Of a stretch of DNA of 64,000 bases, positions 26,227 to 35,075 are shown piece after piece; position 1 is the first letter of the stretch; each line of letters begins with the position of its first letter. A model generated the notes under the pieces. It was not told the origin of the DNA. It worked only from the letters and a program-made list of their open reading frames with translations, and ran no database searches. Source of the stretch: Caballeronia catudaia. GTDB lineage: Bacteria > Pseudomonadota > Gammaproteobacteria > Burkholderiales > Burkholderiaceae. A program made the translations under genes and the position numbers. The DNA lies in assembly GCF_001544755.2 (NCBI RefSeq), contig NZ_FCOF02000023.1:1-64000 (forward strand), written 5' to 3'.

Positions 26227-26276
26227 TGCTCGCGCGGCACTGCCTACGATTCGTTTCCGGACTTCCTGAGGTCAGA

Positions 26277-26292
26277 CTTTATGCGCATAAAG
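26277..26292. repeat. parS-like site 5 (perfect)
   Basis: Exact CTTTATGCGCATAAAG in the gap between the convergent acyltransferase and 181-aa genes. Confidence 0.78.
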
Positions 26293-26314
26293 CCAAGCGC
26301 AGCTACTGTCCCAC

Positions 26315-26860
26315 TCACGTCGCCAGCTTGCCAAGCGCTTCATCAACCTGAACACGCGAAAGCGAAAGCTCATCGAGCAACGCTTCGGCATACGCACTTC
26401 CCGTTTCCTTCTCGAGCCGCGCGATCGTCAATGCGCAGCGCGACGTGTCCTTCCATGTCGCGATGAACGGCCGCACCGATTGCCCCGACGTGAACGCTTC
26501 GAACAGCGGCACGCGGATCTCTTCGGGCAGCGCACGCGAGGTCCACTGATACGGTTTGCCGTTGTGCGTCAGTTGCGGCGGCAGCGTGCGTTCTTTCTTC
26601 GCAGCGGGAATCAGCCCGAAGGTGCGCGCTGCATCGCCGATCTGCTCGGCCGGAAAGAGCTCGTCCGGCGTGATGTCGAACTGCGCGATATACGCTTCGA
26701 TCGCCTGCATCGCGGCCGCACGATCGTCGCGCTTCTTCTGCGCGTGCGCGACGATCTCGCGCAGTTCATCGGCCTCGTCGGACGTGATCGTGAAATTCGC
26801 CTGCTTTTGCTGGAGCTCGGTGAAGCGGAGAAATTCGGAATCGGAAAGGAGTTTCGCCAT
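26315..26860 (-). CDS. Conserved hypothetical protein, 181 aa
   Basis: Soluble, charged protein. The N-terminal part is helical (FLRFTELQQKQANFTITSDEADELREIVAHAQKKRDD). A central segment (LPPQLTHNGKPYQWTSRALPEEIRVP) faintly resembles the nucleic-acid-binding loop of H-NS-like proteins, but the match is too weak to name. No signal peptide or membrane segment is seen. It ends next to parS site 5. Real-gene status is supported by a full-length open frame with normal codon use. Confidence 0.6.
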   Translation of the reverse strand: MAKLLSDSEFLRFTELQQKQANFTITSDEADELREIVAHAQKKRDDRAAAMQAIEAYIAQFDITPDELFPAEQIGDAARTFGLIPAAKKERTLPPQLTHNGKPYQWTSRALPEEIRVPLFEAFTSGQSVRPFIATWKDTSRCALTIARLEKETGSAYAEALLDELSLSRVQVDEALGKLAT

Positions 26861-26964
26861 CGGGGAATGCGTCGGTTATGCGGTAAATTGAAAACGGCAA
26901 TACGCTATCGCGCGCGCCGTCATTTTGAGAGGGCCGCCATTCTAACGCGCGAAGAGACTGACGG

Positions 26965-27762
26965 TCAGTCGTGCATCATCGAAAGCGATTCGGCGGCGTC
27001 CTTCAGCAACGCGGTGATGCCTTCGATGGACGGCGCCACGTATTCGTCGATGCGACGCATGTAAGGGCAGGTGAGGGCGGCAATCGCCTGTCCCGACGGT
27101 CCGAGTAGCGGAAACGTCACGTCCGTCACGCCGAAGGTCTGCTGACTGTCCTTCTTCGAATAGCCGATTTCGCAAATCTGCCGGTAGTCGGCGTCGAGCA
27201 CCGCGCGATCGAGCTCGAGTTCGCCCTTGACCTTCGTATGCTCGGCGAGCATGTGTTCGCGCTGTTCGCTTGTCTGAAACGCAAGCAACACACGGCCCGA
27301 ACCGGTGTCGATCAGTCCGACCCGCGAGCCGAGCCGCACCGAAATGCCCCAGGTTCCGGGCCCATCCACTTGCGCGATGACGAGCAGATTGCCGCGATCG
27401 TAGACGGCGAGATGCACGGACTGCTCGGCTGCGTCGGCGAAACGCTGCATTACGGGCAGCGCCTCGGCAATCAGCCGATTCATTGGCGGATGACGATGCG
27501 CGAGCGCATAGAGCTTAAGGCTCAGCGAATAGCGGTCGCCTTCGGGCGAACGCACCACATATTGCCGCGCGACGAGCCGCTCCAGCATCCGATACATCTC
27601 GCTCGCGTTGCGCCCGAGCATCTTCGTTATTTCCGCACGCGTGAGCCCCGATTTCTGCTCGGACAGCAATTCGAGAATATCCAGCCCTTTGTCGAGCGCG
27701 GGCGCGCGATAGCGGTCGGCATCGTTGTCGTCAACGTCCATATGCAGTCTGGATCGATTCAT
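26965..27762 (-). CDS. IclR-family regulator of the fucose operon
   Basis: 265 residues. The N-terminal winged helix (ALDKGLDILELLSEQKSGLTRAEITKMLGRNASEMYRMLERLVARQYV) is followed by an IclR ligand-binding domain (SVHLAVYDRGNLLVIAQVDGPG, DTGSGRVLLAF). It is divergent from the ABC-transporter-led catabolic operon. A palindrome overlapping that operon's promoter is its likely operator, with a sugar acid as the probable inducer. Confidence 0.88.
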   Translation of the reverse strand: MNRSRLHMDVDDNDADRYRAPALDKGLDILELLSEQKSGLTRAEITKMLGRNASEMYRMLERLVARQYVVRSPEGDRYSLSLKLYALAHRHPPMNRLIAEALPVMQRFADAAEQSVHLAVYDRGNLLVIAQVDGPGTWGISVRLGSRVGLIDTGSGRVLLAFQTSEQREHMLAEHTKVKGELELDRAVLDADYRQICEIGYSKKDSQQTFGVTDVTFPLLGPSGQAIAALTCPYMRRIDEYVAPSIEGITALLKDAAESLSMMHD

Positions 27763-27860
27763 GAAGTGGCGCCGAGTTTAAGCCTTTCGTCAGGGAGCGC
27801 CGAGGTCGTCGGTGAAAAACCGGCTAGGGAAATTACCGATCCGTCTCGCCCCCGTCGTTC

Positions 27861-27893
27861 TTGACTTCGATTTGTGCGTATATGAATAATACG
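27861..27893 (+). promoter_or_regulatory. Promoter and operator of the L-fucose operon
   Basis: TTGACT (27861-27866), an 18-base spacer and AATAAT (27885-27890) form a good promoter. The inverted repeat CGTAT-N7-ATACG at 27877-27893 covers the -10. ATGAATA occurs at 27882-27888 and again at 27901-27907. This is a plausible IclR operator. Confidence 0.5.
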
Positions 27894-27977
27894 TTCACTG
27901 ATGAATAGATGCATCGACAGTTTCCGCAGCACCCCACGTTGCAGTCACGAAGAACAGCACGTAACAGGAGACAACGC

Positions 27978-28979
27978 ATGAAATTCACGAAGACGCTCGC
28001 CGTCACCCTCGCCGGGGTCGGCACGATCGGCCTCGCCAACGCCGCCGACAGCGGCAAAGTCGGCCTCGGCTTGCCGATGCTCACATCGCCGTTCTGGCAG
28101 TCGTACAACAACTACCTGCCGAAATACGCGAAGGACTTGGGTCTCGACATCCTCGCGCCCGTCAATTCGAACGGCGATCCGGCGCAGCAGATCACCGACA
28201 TGAACAATCTGCTGAACCTCGGCGCGAAGGGCATCCTGGTCGGGCCGCTGGATTCGGCGGCGATCAGCCGTGCGCTGGACGCGTCGTCGGCGAAGAGCGT
28301 GCCGGTCGTCGCCGTCGACGTCGCCCCGACGCAGGGCAAGGTCGCGATGGTCGTGCGCGCCGACAACCGCGCGTACGGCACGAAGTCATGCGAGTACATC
28401 GGCGAGCACGTGAAGTCGGGCAAGGTCGTGCAGATCATGGGTGATCTGGCGTCGGTGAACGGCCGCGACCGGTCCCAGGCGTTTCGCGAATGCCTGAAGA
28501 AATACCCCTCGCTGAGCCTGCTGGAGATCCCCGCCGCGTGGAAGGGCGACGCCGCCGCGACCGCGCTCGACAGTCTGCTGACCGCGAATCCGGACGTGAA
28601 GGCGATCTACATGCAGGCCGGCGGCGTTTACCTGTCGCCGACGCTCCAGACGCTGCGCCGCAAGCAACTGCTCTTCAAGGCGGGCGATCCGAAGCACATC
28701 GTGATCGTCAGCAACGACGGCATCCCGCAGGAATATGACGCGATCCGCCGCGGCGAGATCGACGCAACCATTTCCCAGCCCGCCGATCTGTACGCGAAGT
28801 ACGGCCTCTTCTATATCAAGGCGGCGCTCGCCGGACAGACCTTCAAGCCCGGCCCGACGGATCACGGCAGCACCATCGTCCAGCGCGCGCCCGGCATTCT
28901 CGAGGATCAGTTGCCCGCGCCGCTGGTGACGAAGACCAACGTCGACGACAAGTCCCTCTGGGGCAATACCGTCAAATGA
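27978..28979 (+). CDS. Sugar ABC transporter, periplasmic binding protein
   Basis: 333-residue RbsB-type periplasmic sugar-binding protein. A signal peptide (FTKTLAVTLAGVGTIGLANA) is followed by VGLGLPMLTSPFWQSYNNYLPKYAKDLG and NLGAKGILVGPLDSAAI, typical of the pentose/hexose group. ACAGGAG before ATG 27978 sets the start. Its stop overlaps the ATPase start (ATGA). The operon content suggests L-fucose or a related 6-deoxyhexose or D-arabinose as ligand. Confidence 0.88.
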   Translation: MKFTKTLAVTLAGVGTIGLANAADSGKVGLGLPMLTSPFWQSYNNYLPKYAKDLGLDILAPVNSNGDPAQQITDMNNLLNLGAKGILVGPLDSAAISRALDASSAKSVPVVAVDVAPTQGKVAMVVRADNRAYGTKSCEYIGEHVKSGKVVQIMGDLASVNGRDRSQAFRECLKKYPSLSLLEIPAAWKGDAAATALDSLLTANPDVKAIYMQAGGVYLSPTLQTLRRKQLLFKAGDPKHIVIVSNDGIPQEYDAIRRGEIDATISQPADLYAKYGLFYIKAALAGQTFKPGPTDHGSTIVQRAPGILEDQLPAPLVTKTNVDDKSLWGNTVK

Positions 28980-30481
28980 GCGCGCCGGTCGTAGAGGCTT
29001 TGGCGCTGACAAAGCGCTATGGTTCGACCGCCGCGCTCGCCGACGTCACGATGCGCGTGCTGCCCGGCGAGTCTCACGCGCTCGTCGGACGCAACGGCGC
29101 GGGCAAATCGACGCTCGTGTCGATGATCACCGGTTTGCGCAAACCCGACGCCGGTGAAGTCCGCTTCGGCGGCGAACCCGCGCCGCCGCTCGCCGATCGC
29201 GACGCATGGCGCGAACGCGTCGCGTGCGTCTATCAGCATTCGACGATCATCCGTGAGTTGTCAGTTGCGGAGAACCTCTTCATCAACCGGCAACATCGGC
29301 GCGGCGGCGTCATCGACTGGCGCGCGATGCGCCGCGACGCCCGCGCGCTGCTCGATCACTGGAAGATCGACGTGCGCGACGACGCGCGCGCCGGCGATCT
29401 GACGGTCGAGGCGCGGCAGCTTGTGGAGATCGCGCGAGCGCTGTCGTACGGGGCGCGCTTCATCATCCTCGACGAACCGACTGCACAGTTGGACGGCGAG
29501 GAGATCAAGCGTCTCTTCAGGCGTATCGAAGAGTTACAGACAGAAGGCGTCACTTTCCTGTTCATTTCTCATCACTTGCAGGAAGTGTATGAAATCTGTC
29601 AGGCAGTGACCGTGCTGCGCGATGCACGGCACATCGTCAGCGCGCCGGTATCGGCTTTGCCGCGCGACAAGCTGATCGAAGCGATGACGGGCGAGCAGGG
29701 CGGTCTCGCCGTCGCGGATGCCGCCGCGCGTGCGCCTTTACCCGCCGACGCATCGATCGCATTGCAAGTCGATTCGCTCTCCGGCGACGACTACGCCGAC
29801 GTCAACTTCCAGGTTCGGCGCGGCGAAGTCATCGGCCTGACCGGCGCGACGACGAGCGGCCGCACGAGCGTCGCGGAAGCCATCGCCGGATTGAAGGCGC
29901 AGAAGAGCGGCACGATCAGCGTCGATGACCGTGCGCTCCCGCCCGGCGACGTGCCCGCCGCGCTCGCGAGCGGCGTCGGCTGCGTGCCGAAGGACCGGCA
30001 TCGCGAAGGCCTGGTGCTGTCGCAGTCCGTTGCCGAAAACGCATCGATGACAATCGCGCGCACGCTCGGCCGCTTCGGAATTGCATCGCCCGCGAAGAAA
30101 AACGCGTTCGGACGTCGCATGATCGCCGCGCTCGGCATCAAGACACCCGGGCCCGATCACGAAGTGTCAGGCTTGTCGGGCGGCAATCAGCAAAAGGTGG
30201 TGATGGCGCGCGCGCTCGCCACCGACCCCAATGTGCTCGTGCTCATCGATCCGACTGCCGGCGTCGACGTGAAATCGAAAGAAGCGCTCCTCGGCGTCGT
30301 CGAACGCGTGCGCGAGGAAGGCAAGGCGGTGCTCGTCGTCTCCGGCGAGCTCGACGATCTGCGCACCTGCGACCGCGTGCTCGTGATGTTCCGCGGCGCG
30401 ATCGCCGCCGAATTCTCTGCCGGATGGCAGGACCATGAACTCATCGAATCCGTCGAAGGAGTGAGTCTCCATGAAGCATGA
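28976..30481 (+). CDS. Sugar ABC transporter, duplicated ATPase (RbsA type)
   Basis: 501 residues with two ATP-binding domains. The first has the Walker A GRNGAGKST, ALSYGARFIILDEPTAQLD and the H-loop LFISHHLQ. The second is degenerate at its Walker A (GATTSGRTS), as usual for RbsA-type proteins, but keeps LSGGNQQKVVMARAL. It energises sugar uptake with the flanking binding protein and permease. Overlaps both neighbours by a few bases, indicating tight coupling. Confidence 0.92.
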   Translation: MSAPVVEALALTKRYGSTAALADVTMRVLPGESHALVGRNGAGKSTLVSMITGLRKPDAGEVRFGGEPAPPLADRDAWRERVACVYQHSTIIRELSVAENLFINRQHRRGGVIDWRAMRRDARALLDHWKIDVRDDARAGDLTVEARQLVEIARALSYGARFIILDEPTAQLDGEEIKRLFRRIEELQTEGVTFLFISHHLQEVYEICQAVTVLRDARHIVSAPVSALPRDKLIEAMTGEQGGLAVADAAARAPLPADASIALQVDSLSGDDYADVNFQVRRGEVIGLTGATTSGRTSVAEAIAGLKAQKSGTISVDDRALPPGDVPAALASGVGCVPKDRHREGLVLSQSVAENASMTIARTLGRFGIASPAKKNAFGRRMIAALGIKTPGPDHEVSGLSGGNQQKVVMARALATDPNVLVLIDPTAGVDVKSKEALLGVVERVREEGKAVLVVSGELDDLRTCDRVLVMFRGAIAAEFSAGWQDHELIESVEGVSLHEA

Positions 30482-31493
30482 CGTTTCCAGTCCGGCGATG
30501 GCCGCCGTGCCGATGCAAAGGCCGCGCCCGCGCATCGAGCTTGCGCGCTTTCGCGATCTCGCGCTCGTGCCCGCGCTCGCGTTGCTGCTCGCGATCGGCG
30601 CGTTCGTCAGCCCGAGCTTTCTGACGCAGGCGAACCTGATCAGCATTCTTGGCGCGTCGGCGGCGCTCGCGCTCGTCGTGCTTGCCGAATCGCTGATCGT
30701 GCTGACGGGAAAATTCGACCTGTCGCTGGAATCGACGGTCGGCATCGCGCCCGCCGTCGGCGCGATGCTCGTGATGCCCGCGGCTTCAGCCGGCTTCGGT
30801 GTCGAATGGCCCGCGGCGGCCGGGCTCGCGGCGATCGTCGTCGTGGGCGCGCTGGTCGGATTCGTCAACGGCTTTCTGGTCGTGCGGCTGCGGCTGAACG
30901 CGTTCATCGTCACGCTCGCGATGCTGATCGTGCTGCGCGGCATGCTGGTCGGCGCGACGAAGGGCGGCACGCTGTTCGACATGCCGCCGTCCTTCTTCAC
31001 GCTCGCGACGACGCTCGTGCTCGGCCTGCCGCTCTCCGTCTGGCTCGCGGCGGCGGCGTTCGCGTGCGCGGCGTTCATGCTGCGCTATCACCGCCTCGGC
31101 CGCGCGCTCTATGCGATCGGCGGCAATCCGGAGGCGGCGCGCGCGGCGGGCATTCGCGTCGAGCGCATCACGTGGGGCGTGTTCGTGCTGGGCAGCGTGC
31201 TCGCGTCGATCGGCGGACTGATCGTCACGGGCTACGTCGGCGCGATCAACGCGAATCAGGGCAACGGCATGATCTTCACGGTGTTCGCCGCGGCGGTGAT
31301 CGGCGGCATCTCGCTCGACGGCGGCAAGGGCACGATGCTCGGCGCACTGTCAGGCGTTTTGCTGCTGGGCGTCGTGCAAAACCTGCTGACACTTGCGCAA
31401 GTTCCGTCGTTCTGGATTCAGGCGATCTATGGCGCGATCATTCTCGGCTCGCTGATGGTGGCGCGGCTCGCGGGTGGCGAAGCGCAAAACTGA
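30471..31493 (+). CDS. Sugar ABC transporter permease (RbsC type)
   Basis: 340-residue inner-membrane permease with about eight to ten hydrophobic segments. The family signature GGNPEAARAAGIRVERIT sits in the cytoplasmic loop that contacts the ATPase, and AAAVIGGISLDGGKGTMLGALSGVLLLGVVQNLL near the C-terminus is typical. It starts inside the end of the ATPase gene and forms one channel subunit, presumably as a homodimer. Confidence 0.92.
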   Translation: MKHDVSSPAMAAVPMQRPRPRIELARFRDLALVPALALLLAIGAFVSPSFLTQANLISILGASAALALVVLAESLIVLTGKFDLSLESTVGIAPAVGAMLVMPAASAGFGVEWPAAAGLAAIVVVGALVGFVNGFLVVRLRLNAFIVTLAMLIVLRGMLVGATKGGTLFDMPPSFFTLATTLVLGLPLSVWLAAAAFACAAFMLRYHRLGRALYAIGGNPEAARAAGIRVERITWGVFVLGSVLASIGGLIVTGYVGAINANQGNGMIFTVFAAAVIGGISLDGGKGTMLGALSGVLLLGVVQNLLTLAQVPSFWIQAIYGAIILGSLMVARLAGGEAQN

Positions 31494-31502
31494 GAGACAC
31501 AC

Positions 31503-31820
31503 ATGCAAGGACACACCGACCCGCGGCTCATTCTGCTGAGCCCGGACGACAACTGCCTGATCGCCGCCGCGCGTTTGCCGGCGGGCGAAACGTTGATGAT
31601 CGAAGGCAATCCGGTCACGCTTGCGACGACCGTCGAACTGGCGCACAAGATCGCGCGGCGCGCGTTGTCGAAGGATGAAAAGGTGCTGCGCTACGGCGCG
31701 ATCATCGGGCACGTGAATGTCGATGTCGCGCGCGGCGAGCATCTGCATACGCACAATCTGCACAGCGACTACATTCCCACTTACACGCACGACGCCGGAC
31801 ACGCCTACGTGCAGCACTGA
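31503..31820 (+). CDS. UxaA-type SAF-domain subunit of a sugar-acid dehydratase
   Basis: 105-residue protein equal to the N-terminal SAF domain of altronate/galactarate dehydratases (ILLSPDDNCLIAAARLPAGETL, then GAIIGHVNVDVARGEHLHTHNL). It is a separate gene, nine bases after the permease and eight bases before the large subunit. Together they form a split UxaA-family dehydratase, here expected to act on L-fuconate. Confidence 0.85.
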   Translation: MQGHTDPRLILLSPDDNCLIAAARLPAGETLMIEGNPVTLATTVELAHKIARRALSKDEKVLRYGAIIGHVNVDVARGEHLHTHNLHSDYIPTYTHDAGHAYVQH

Positions 31821-31828
31821 ACACTTCC

Positions 31829-33097
31829 ATGAACACTTCCGCACTGCAAGGCTATCTCCGCGCGGATGGCCGGAAAGGTATCCGCAATGTCGTCGCGGTG
31901 GCGTATCTCGTCGAATGCGCGCATCACGTCGCGCGCGAGATCGTCGCGCAGTTTCGTCCTTCGTTCGATGATTTCGACTCCGCCGCGCGCGACGACGAAC
32001 CGCCCGTGCATCTGATCGGCTTTCCGGGTTGCTATCCGAACAGCTACGCCGAAAAGATGCTGGAGCGCATCTGCACGCATCCGAATGTCGGCGCGGTGCT
32101 GTTCGTGTCGCTCGGCTGCGAGAGCATGAACAAGCACTATCTCGCCGATGTCGTGCGCGCGAGCGGCCGCCCCGCCGCCGTGCTGACGATTCAGGAGACA
32201 GGCGGCACGCGCAGCACGATCCAGAACGGTCTCGACTGGGTGCGCAAGGCGCGCGCCACGCTCGCCGCGCAACGGAAAGTGCCGATGGCGCTCGACGAGC
32301 TCATCGTCGGCACGATCTGCGGCGGCTCCGACGGCACGAGCGGCATCACGGCGAATCCGGCGGTGGGCCGCGCGTTCGACGCGTTCATCGATGCGGGCGC
32401 GTCGTGCATCTTCGAGGAAACGGGAGAGCTCGTCGGCTGCGAGTTCCATATGAAGCGGCGCGCGGCGCGGCCCGAGCTGGGCGACGCCATCGTCGAATGC
32501 GTGCAAAAAGCCGCGCGCTATTACACGACGATGGGTCACGGCTCGTTCTCCGTCGGCAATGCGGACGGCGGACTGACGACGCAGGAAGAGAAATCGCTCG
32601 GCGCGTATTCGAAGAGCGGGGCGTCGCCGATCGTCGGCATCATCAAGCCGGGCGACGTGCCGCCGACCGGCGGCCTCTATCTGCTCGATGTCGTCCCCGA
32701 TGGCGAACCGCGCTTCGGCTTTCCGAACATCAGCGACAACGCGGAGATCGGCGAACTGATCGCGTGCGGCTGTCACGTGATTCTCTTCACGACCGGGCGC
32801 GGGTCGGTGGTCGGCTCGGCGATATCGCCGGTCATCAAGGTCTGCGCGAATCCGTCGACGTATCGCAACCTGTCCGGCGACATGGACGTCGACGCCGGCC
32901 GCATCCTCGAAGGCCGCGCGACGCTCGACGAAGTGGGCCGCGAAATCGTCGACGTGACGTTGTCGGTGGCGGCGGGCGCGGCGTCGAAGTCCGAGTCGCT
33001 CGGGCATCAGGAGTTCATCCTGACTTACAAAACCTTCGAGCCTGTCGGTCCGGCGTGTTTGCCGGGCGGCGCGGTACGCGTTACTGTGGCGGCTTGA
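31829..33097 (+). CDS. UxaA-family sugar-acid dehydratase, large subunit (probable L-fuconate dehydratase)
   Basis: 422-residue C-terminal-type UxaA protein. Marks include GYLRADGRKGIRNVVAVAYLVECAHHVA, IGFPGCYPN, LFVSLGCESMN, TICGGSDGTSGITANPAVGRAFD and LFTTGRGSVVGSAISPVIKVCANPSTY; conserved cysteines probably bind an iron centre. Altronate dehydratases belong to this family. In this operon the only missing step is L-fuconate dehydration to 2-keto-3-deoxy-L-fuconate, so that substrate is inferred. No enolase-superfamily fuconate dehydratase is present. Confidence 0.82.
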   Translation: MNTSALQGYLRADGRKGIRNVVAVAYLVECAHHVAREIVAQFRPSFDDFDSAARDDEPPVHLIGFPGCYPNSYAEKMLERICTHPNVGAVLFVSLGCESMNKHYLADVVRASGRPAAVLTIQETGGTRSTIQNGLDWVRKARATLAAQRKVPMALDELIVGTICGGSDGTSGITANPAVGRAFDAFIDAGASCIFEETGELVGCEFHMKRRAARPELGDAIVECVQKAARYYTTMGHGSFSVGNADGGLTTQEEKSLGAYSKSGASPIVGIIKPGDVPPTGGLYLLDVVPDGEPRFGFPNISDNAEIGELIACGCHVILFTTGRGSVVGSAISPVIKVCANPSTYRNLSGDMDVDAGRILEGRATLDEVGREIVDVTLSVAAGAASKSESLGHQEFILTYKTFEPVGPACLPGGAVRVTVAA

Positions 33098-33131
33098 CTT
33101 CCGCCATCTCGAAATAACCTGGGCCTTGCAG

Positions 33132-34181
33132 ATGACCGCAGCAGCGCAAGAGGCAGTTTCACGTCGACGCAGGATTGGCCGCACCGCCCTCGATGTCACG
33201 GCGCTGTCGCTCGGCACGGCGCCGCTCGGCGGGCTGTATCACGAACTGTCGGAAGACGAGGCGCGCGCGACCGTCGATGCCGCGTGGCAGGCCGGCATCC
33301 GCTTCTTCGATACCGCGCCGCACTACGGCCACACGAAGGCGGAGCATCGTCTCGGCGATGCACTGCGGCGTTATCCGCGCGCCGACTTCGTGCTTTCGAC
33401 CAAGGTGGGCCGGCGCTTCGTCCCACGCACGATGCCTTATGACGGCAGCGAGGGCTGGGCCGCGCCGCTGCCGTTTCAGGCGATCTACGACTACACCTAC
33501 GACGGCATCCTGCGCTCGTTCGAGGACAGCCAGATGCGCCTCGGCATGATTGATATCGATATCGTGCTGATTCACGATATCGGCCGCGTCACGCATGGCG
33601 ACAGGAACGCGCATTACTGGAAGCAACTCGTCGATGAAGGCGGTTTCCGCGCGCTCGAAGAACTGAAGAATTCGCGCGGCGTGAAAGCGGTCGGGCTCGG
33701 CGTGAACGAAGGCGCGGCGGTCATGGAAGCGATGGCGGAATTCGACATCGACTGCGCGTTGCTCGCCGGCCGCTACACGCTGCTCGAACAAGACACGCTC
33801 GACGATCTGTTGCCCGAATGCGAGAAGCGCGGCGTGAGCATTCTGCTCGGTGGCGCATTCAATTCGGGGATTCTCGCGCGGGGTCTCGATGCGAACGCGC
33901 ATGGCGACCTCAAGTTCAACTACGGCGACGCGCCGAAACAGATCGTCGAGCGCGTCGGCAAGCTGGAGCGGGTATCCCGCGAACATGGCGTCGCGCTGTC
34001 GACGGCGGCCATCCAGTTTCCTTATGCGCATAAAGTTGTGGCCACGGTCCTGATGGGCGCGCGCACGCCCGATGAAGTGCGCAAGAACGCGGCATCGTTC
34101 GCGACGCCGGTTCCGTCCGCGCTGTGGGACGCGTTGCGTGCCGAAGGTTTGCTTCACGCAAAGGCGCCCGTCCCGCGATGA
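33132..34181 (+). CDS. Aldo/keto reductase, L-fucose (D-threo-aldose) 1-dehydrogenase type
   Basis: 349-residue AKR. It has LGTAPLGGLY, the GIRFFDTAPHYGHTKAEHRLGDALR stretch with the catalytic Asp and Tyr, and FVLSTKVGRRF with the catalytic Lys. The sequence resembles the D-threo-aldose/L-galactose dehydrogenase branch that oxidises L-fucose at C1 to the lactone. ATG 33132 is taken over the TTG six bases upstream. Its stop overlaps the lactonase start (ATGA). A one-mismatch parS-like word lies inside at 34020-34035. Confidence 0.85.
   Translation: MTAAAQEAVSRRRRIGRTALDVTALSLGTAPLGGLYHELSEDEARATVDAAWQAGIRFFDTAPHYGHTKAEHRLGDALRRYPRADFVLSTKVGRRFVPRTMPYDGSEGWAAPLPFQAIYDYTYDGILRSFEDSQMRLGMIDIDIVLIHDIGRVTHGDRNAHYWKQLVDEGGFRALEELKNSRGVKAVGLGVNEGAAVMEAMAEFDIDCALLAGRYTLLEQDTLDDLLPECEKRGVSILLGGAFNSGILARGLDANAHGDLKFNYGDAPKQIVERVGKLERVSREHGVALSTAAIQFPYAHKVVATVLMGARTPDEVRKNAASFATPVPSALWDALRAEGLLHAKAPVPR
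34020..34035. repeat. parS-like word inside the aldo/keto reductase gene (one mismatch)
   Basis: CCTTATGCGCATAAAG differs from the 16-base palindrome at one outer position. It encodes the tail of the conserved sequence QFPYAHKVV, so coding constraint may explain it. Confidence 0.35.
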
Positions 34182-35023
34182 AAACGCAAACGCACATCGA
34201 TGCGCATCAACATTATTGGGACCCGGCGCGCGGCGATTACGGCTGGCTCACGCCGGAACTGAAGCCGTTGTATCGCGTGTTCGGTCCGGCCGATCTCGCG
34301 CCTTTGCGTGAAGCGACGAACATCAAACGCACGGTCGTCGTTCAGGCCGCGCCGACCATCGACGAAACGCGCTACTTGCTCGATCTCGCGCGCGCCGACG
34401 ATTCGATCGCAGGCGTCGTCGGTTGGGTTCCACTGGACTCGATCGATGCAGTGTCGATCATCGACGAATTCGCGCACGAGCCGAAGTTCAAGGCCGTGCG
34501 CCCGATGCTGCAGGATTTGCCCGACGATACGTGGATCGAACGCGCACCGCGCGAGGAGGCCATCGAACGCCTGACCGATCTCGATCTCGCTTTCGACGCG
34601 CTCATCTTCGCGCGGCATGTTCCGTCGATCGTGAAGTTCGTCGGGCGTTACCCGAAGCTCAGAATCGTCATCGATCATGGCGCGAAGCCGCCTATCCGCG
34701 ATGGCGCCGAAGGCTGGCAACCCTGGGCCGATGGCATCGCGCAACTCGCCGCACTGCCCCAAAAACTTCATTGCAAACTGTCCGGTCTGGCGACGGAATC
34801 GAAGGAAAACTGGACCGACGAAACCTTAGAACCTTACGTCGCGCATCTTCTCGAACATTTCGGACCGCGACGTCTGATGTGGGGCAGCGACTGGCCGGTG
34901 CTGAATCTGAACGGAAGTTACCGCAACTGGCACGCCACGGCCAAAAGACTCACGTTACATCTCGAAAATGTCGATCAGGACGCGATTTTCGGCGGAAATG
35001 CCCGCCAGTTCTATCGGCTCTGA
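34178..35023 (+). CDS. Amidohydrolase-family L-fucono-lactonase
   Basis: 281-residue metal-dependent hydrolase of amidohydrolase_2 type. The N-terminus has the metal motif IDAHQHYWDPARGDYGWL, the middle has IVIDHGAKPP, and the C-terminus MWGSDWPVLNLNGSY holds the catalytic aspartate. This pattern is that of L-fucono- and L-rhamnono-lactonases. It hydrolyses the lactone made by the preceding aldose dehydrogenase, with which it overlaps by four bases. Confidence 0.87.
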   Translation: MKTQTHIDAHQHYWDPARGDYGWLTPELKPLYRVFGPADLAPLREATNIKRTVVVQAAPTIDETRYLLDLARADDSIAGVVGWVPLDSIDAVSIIDEFAHEPKFKAVRPMLQDLPDDTWIERAPREEAIERLTDLDLAFDALIFARHVPSIVKFVGRYPKLRIVIDHGAKPPIRDGAEGWQPWADGIAQLAALPQKLHCKLSGLATESKENWTDETLEPYVAHLLEHFGPRRLMWGSDWPVLNLNGSYRNWHATAKRLTLHLENVDQDAIFGGNARQFYRL

Positions 35024-35075
35024 ATCGGCCGAAATACCCGGCATGTCTCAAAAATACATTCGACTGGAGCAGTAG

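Noticed and set aside
31805..33217. 470-residue minus-strand open frame
   Set aside because: Shadow of the UxaA-family dehydratase gene, which has strong family motifs on the plus strand.
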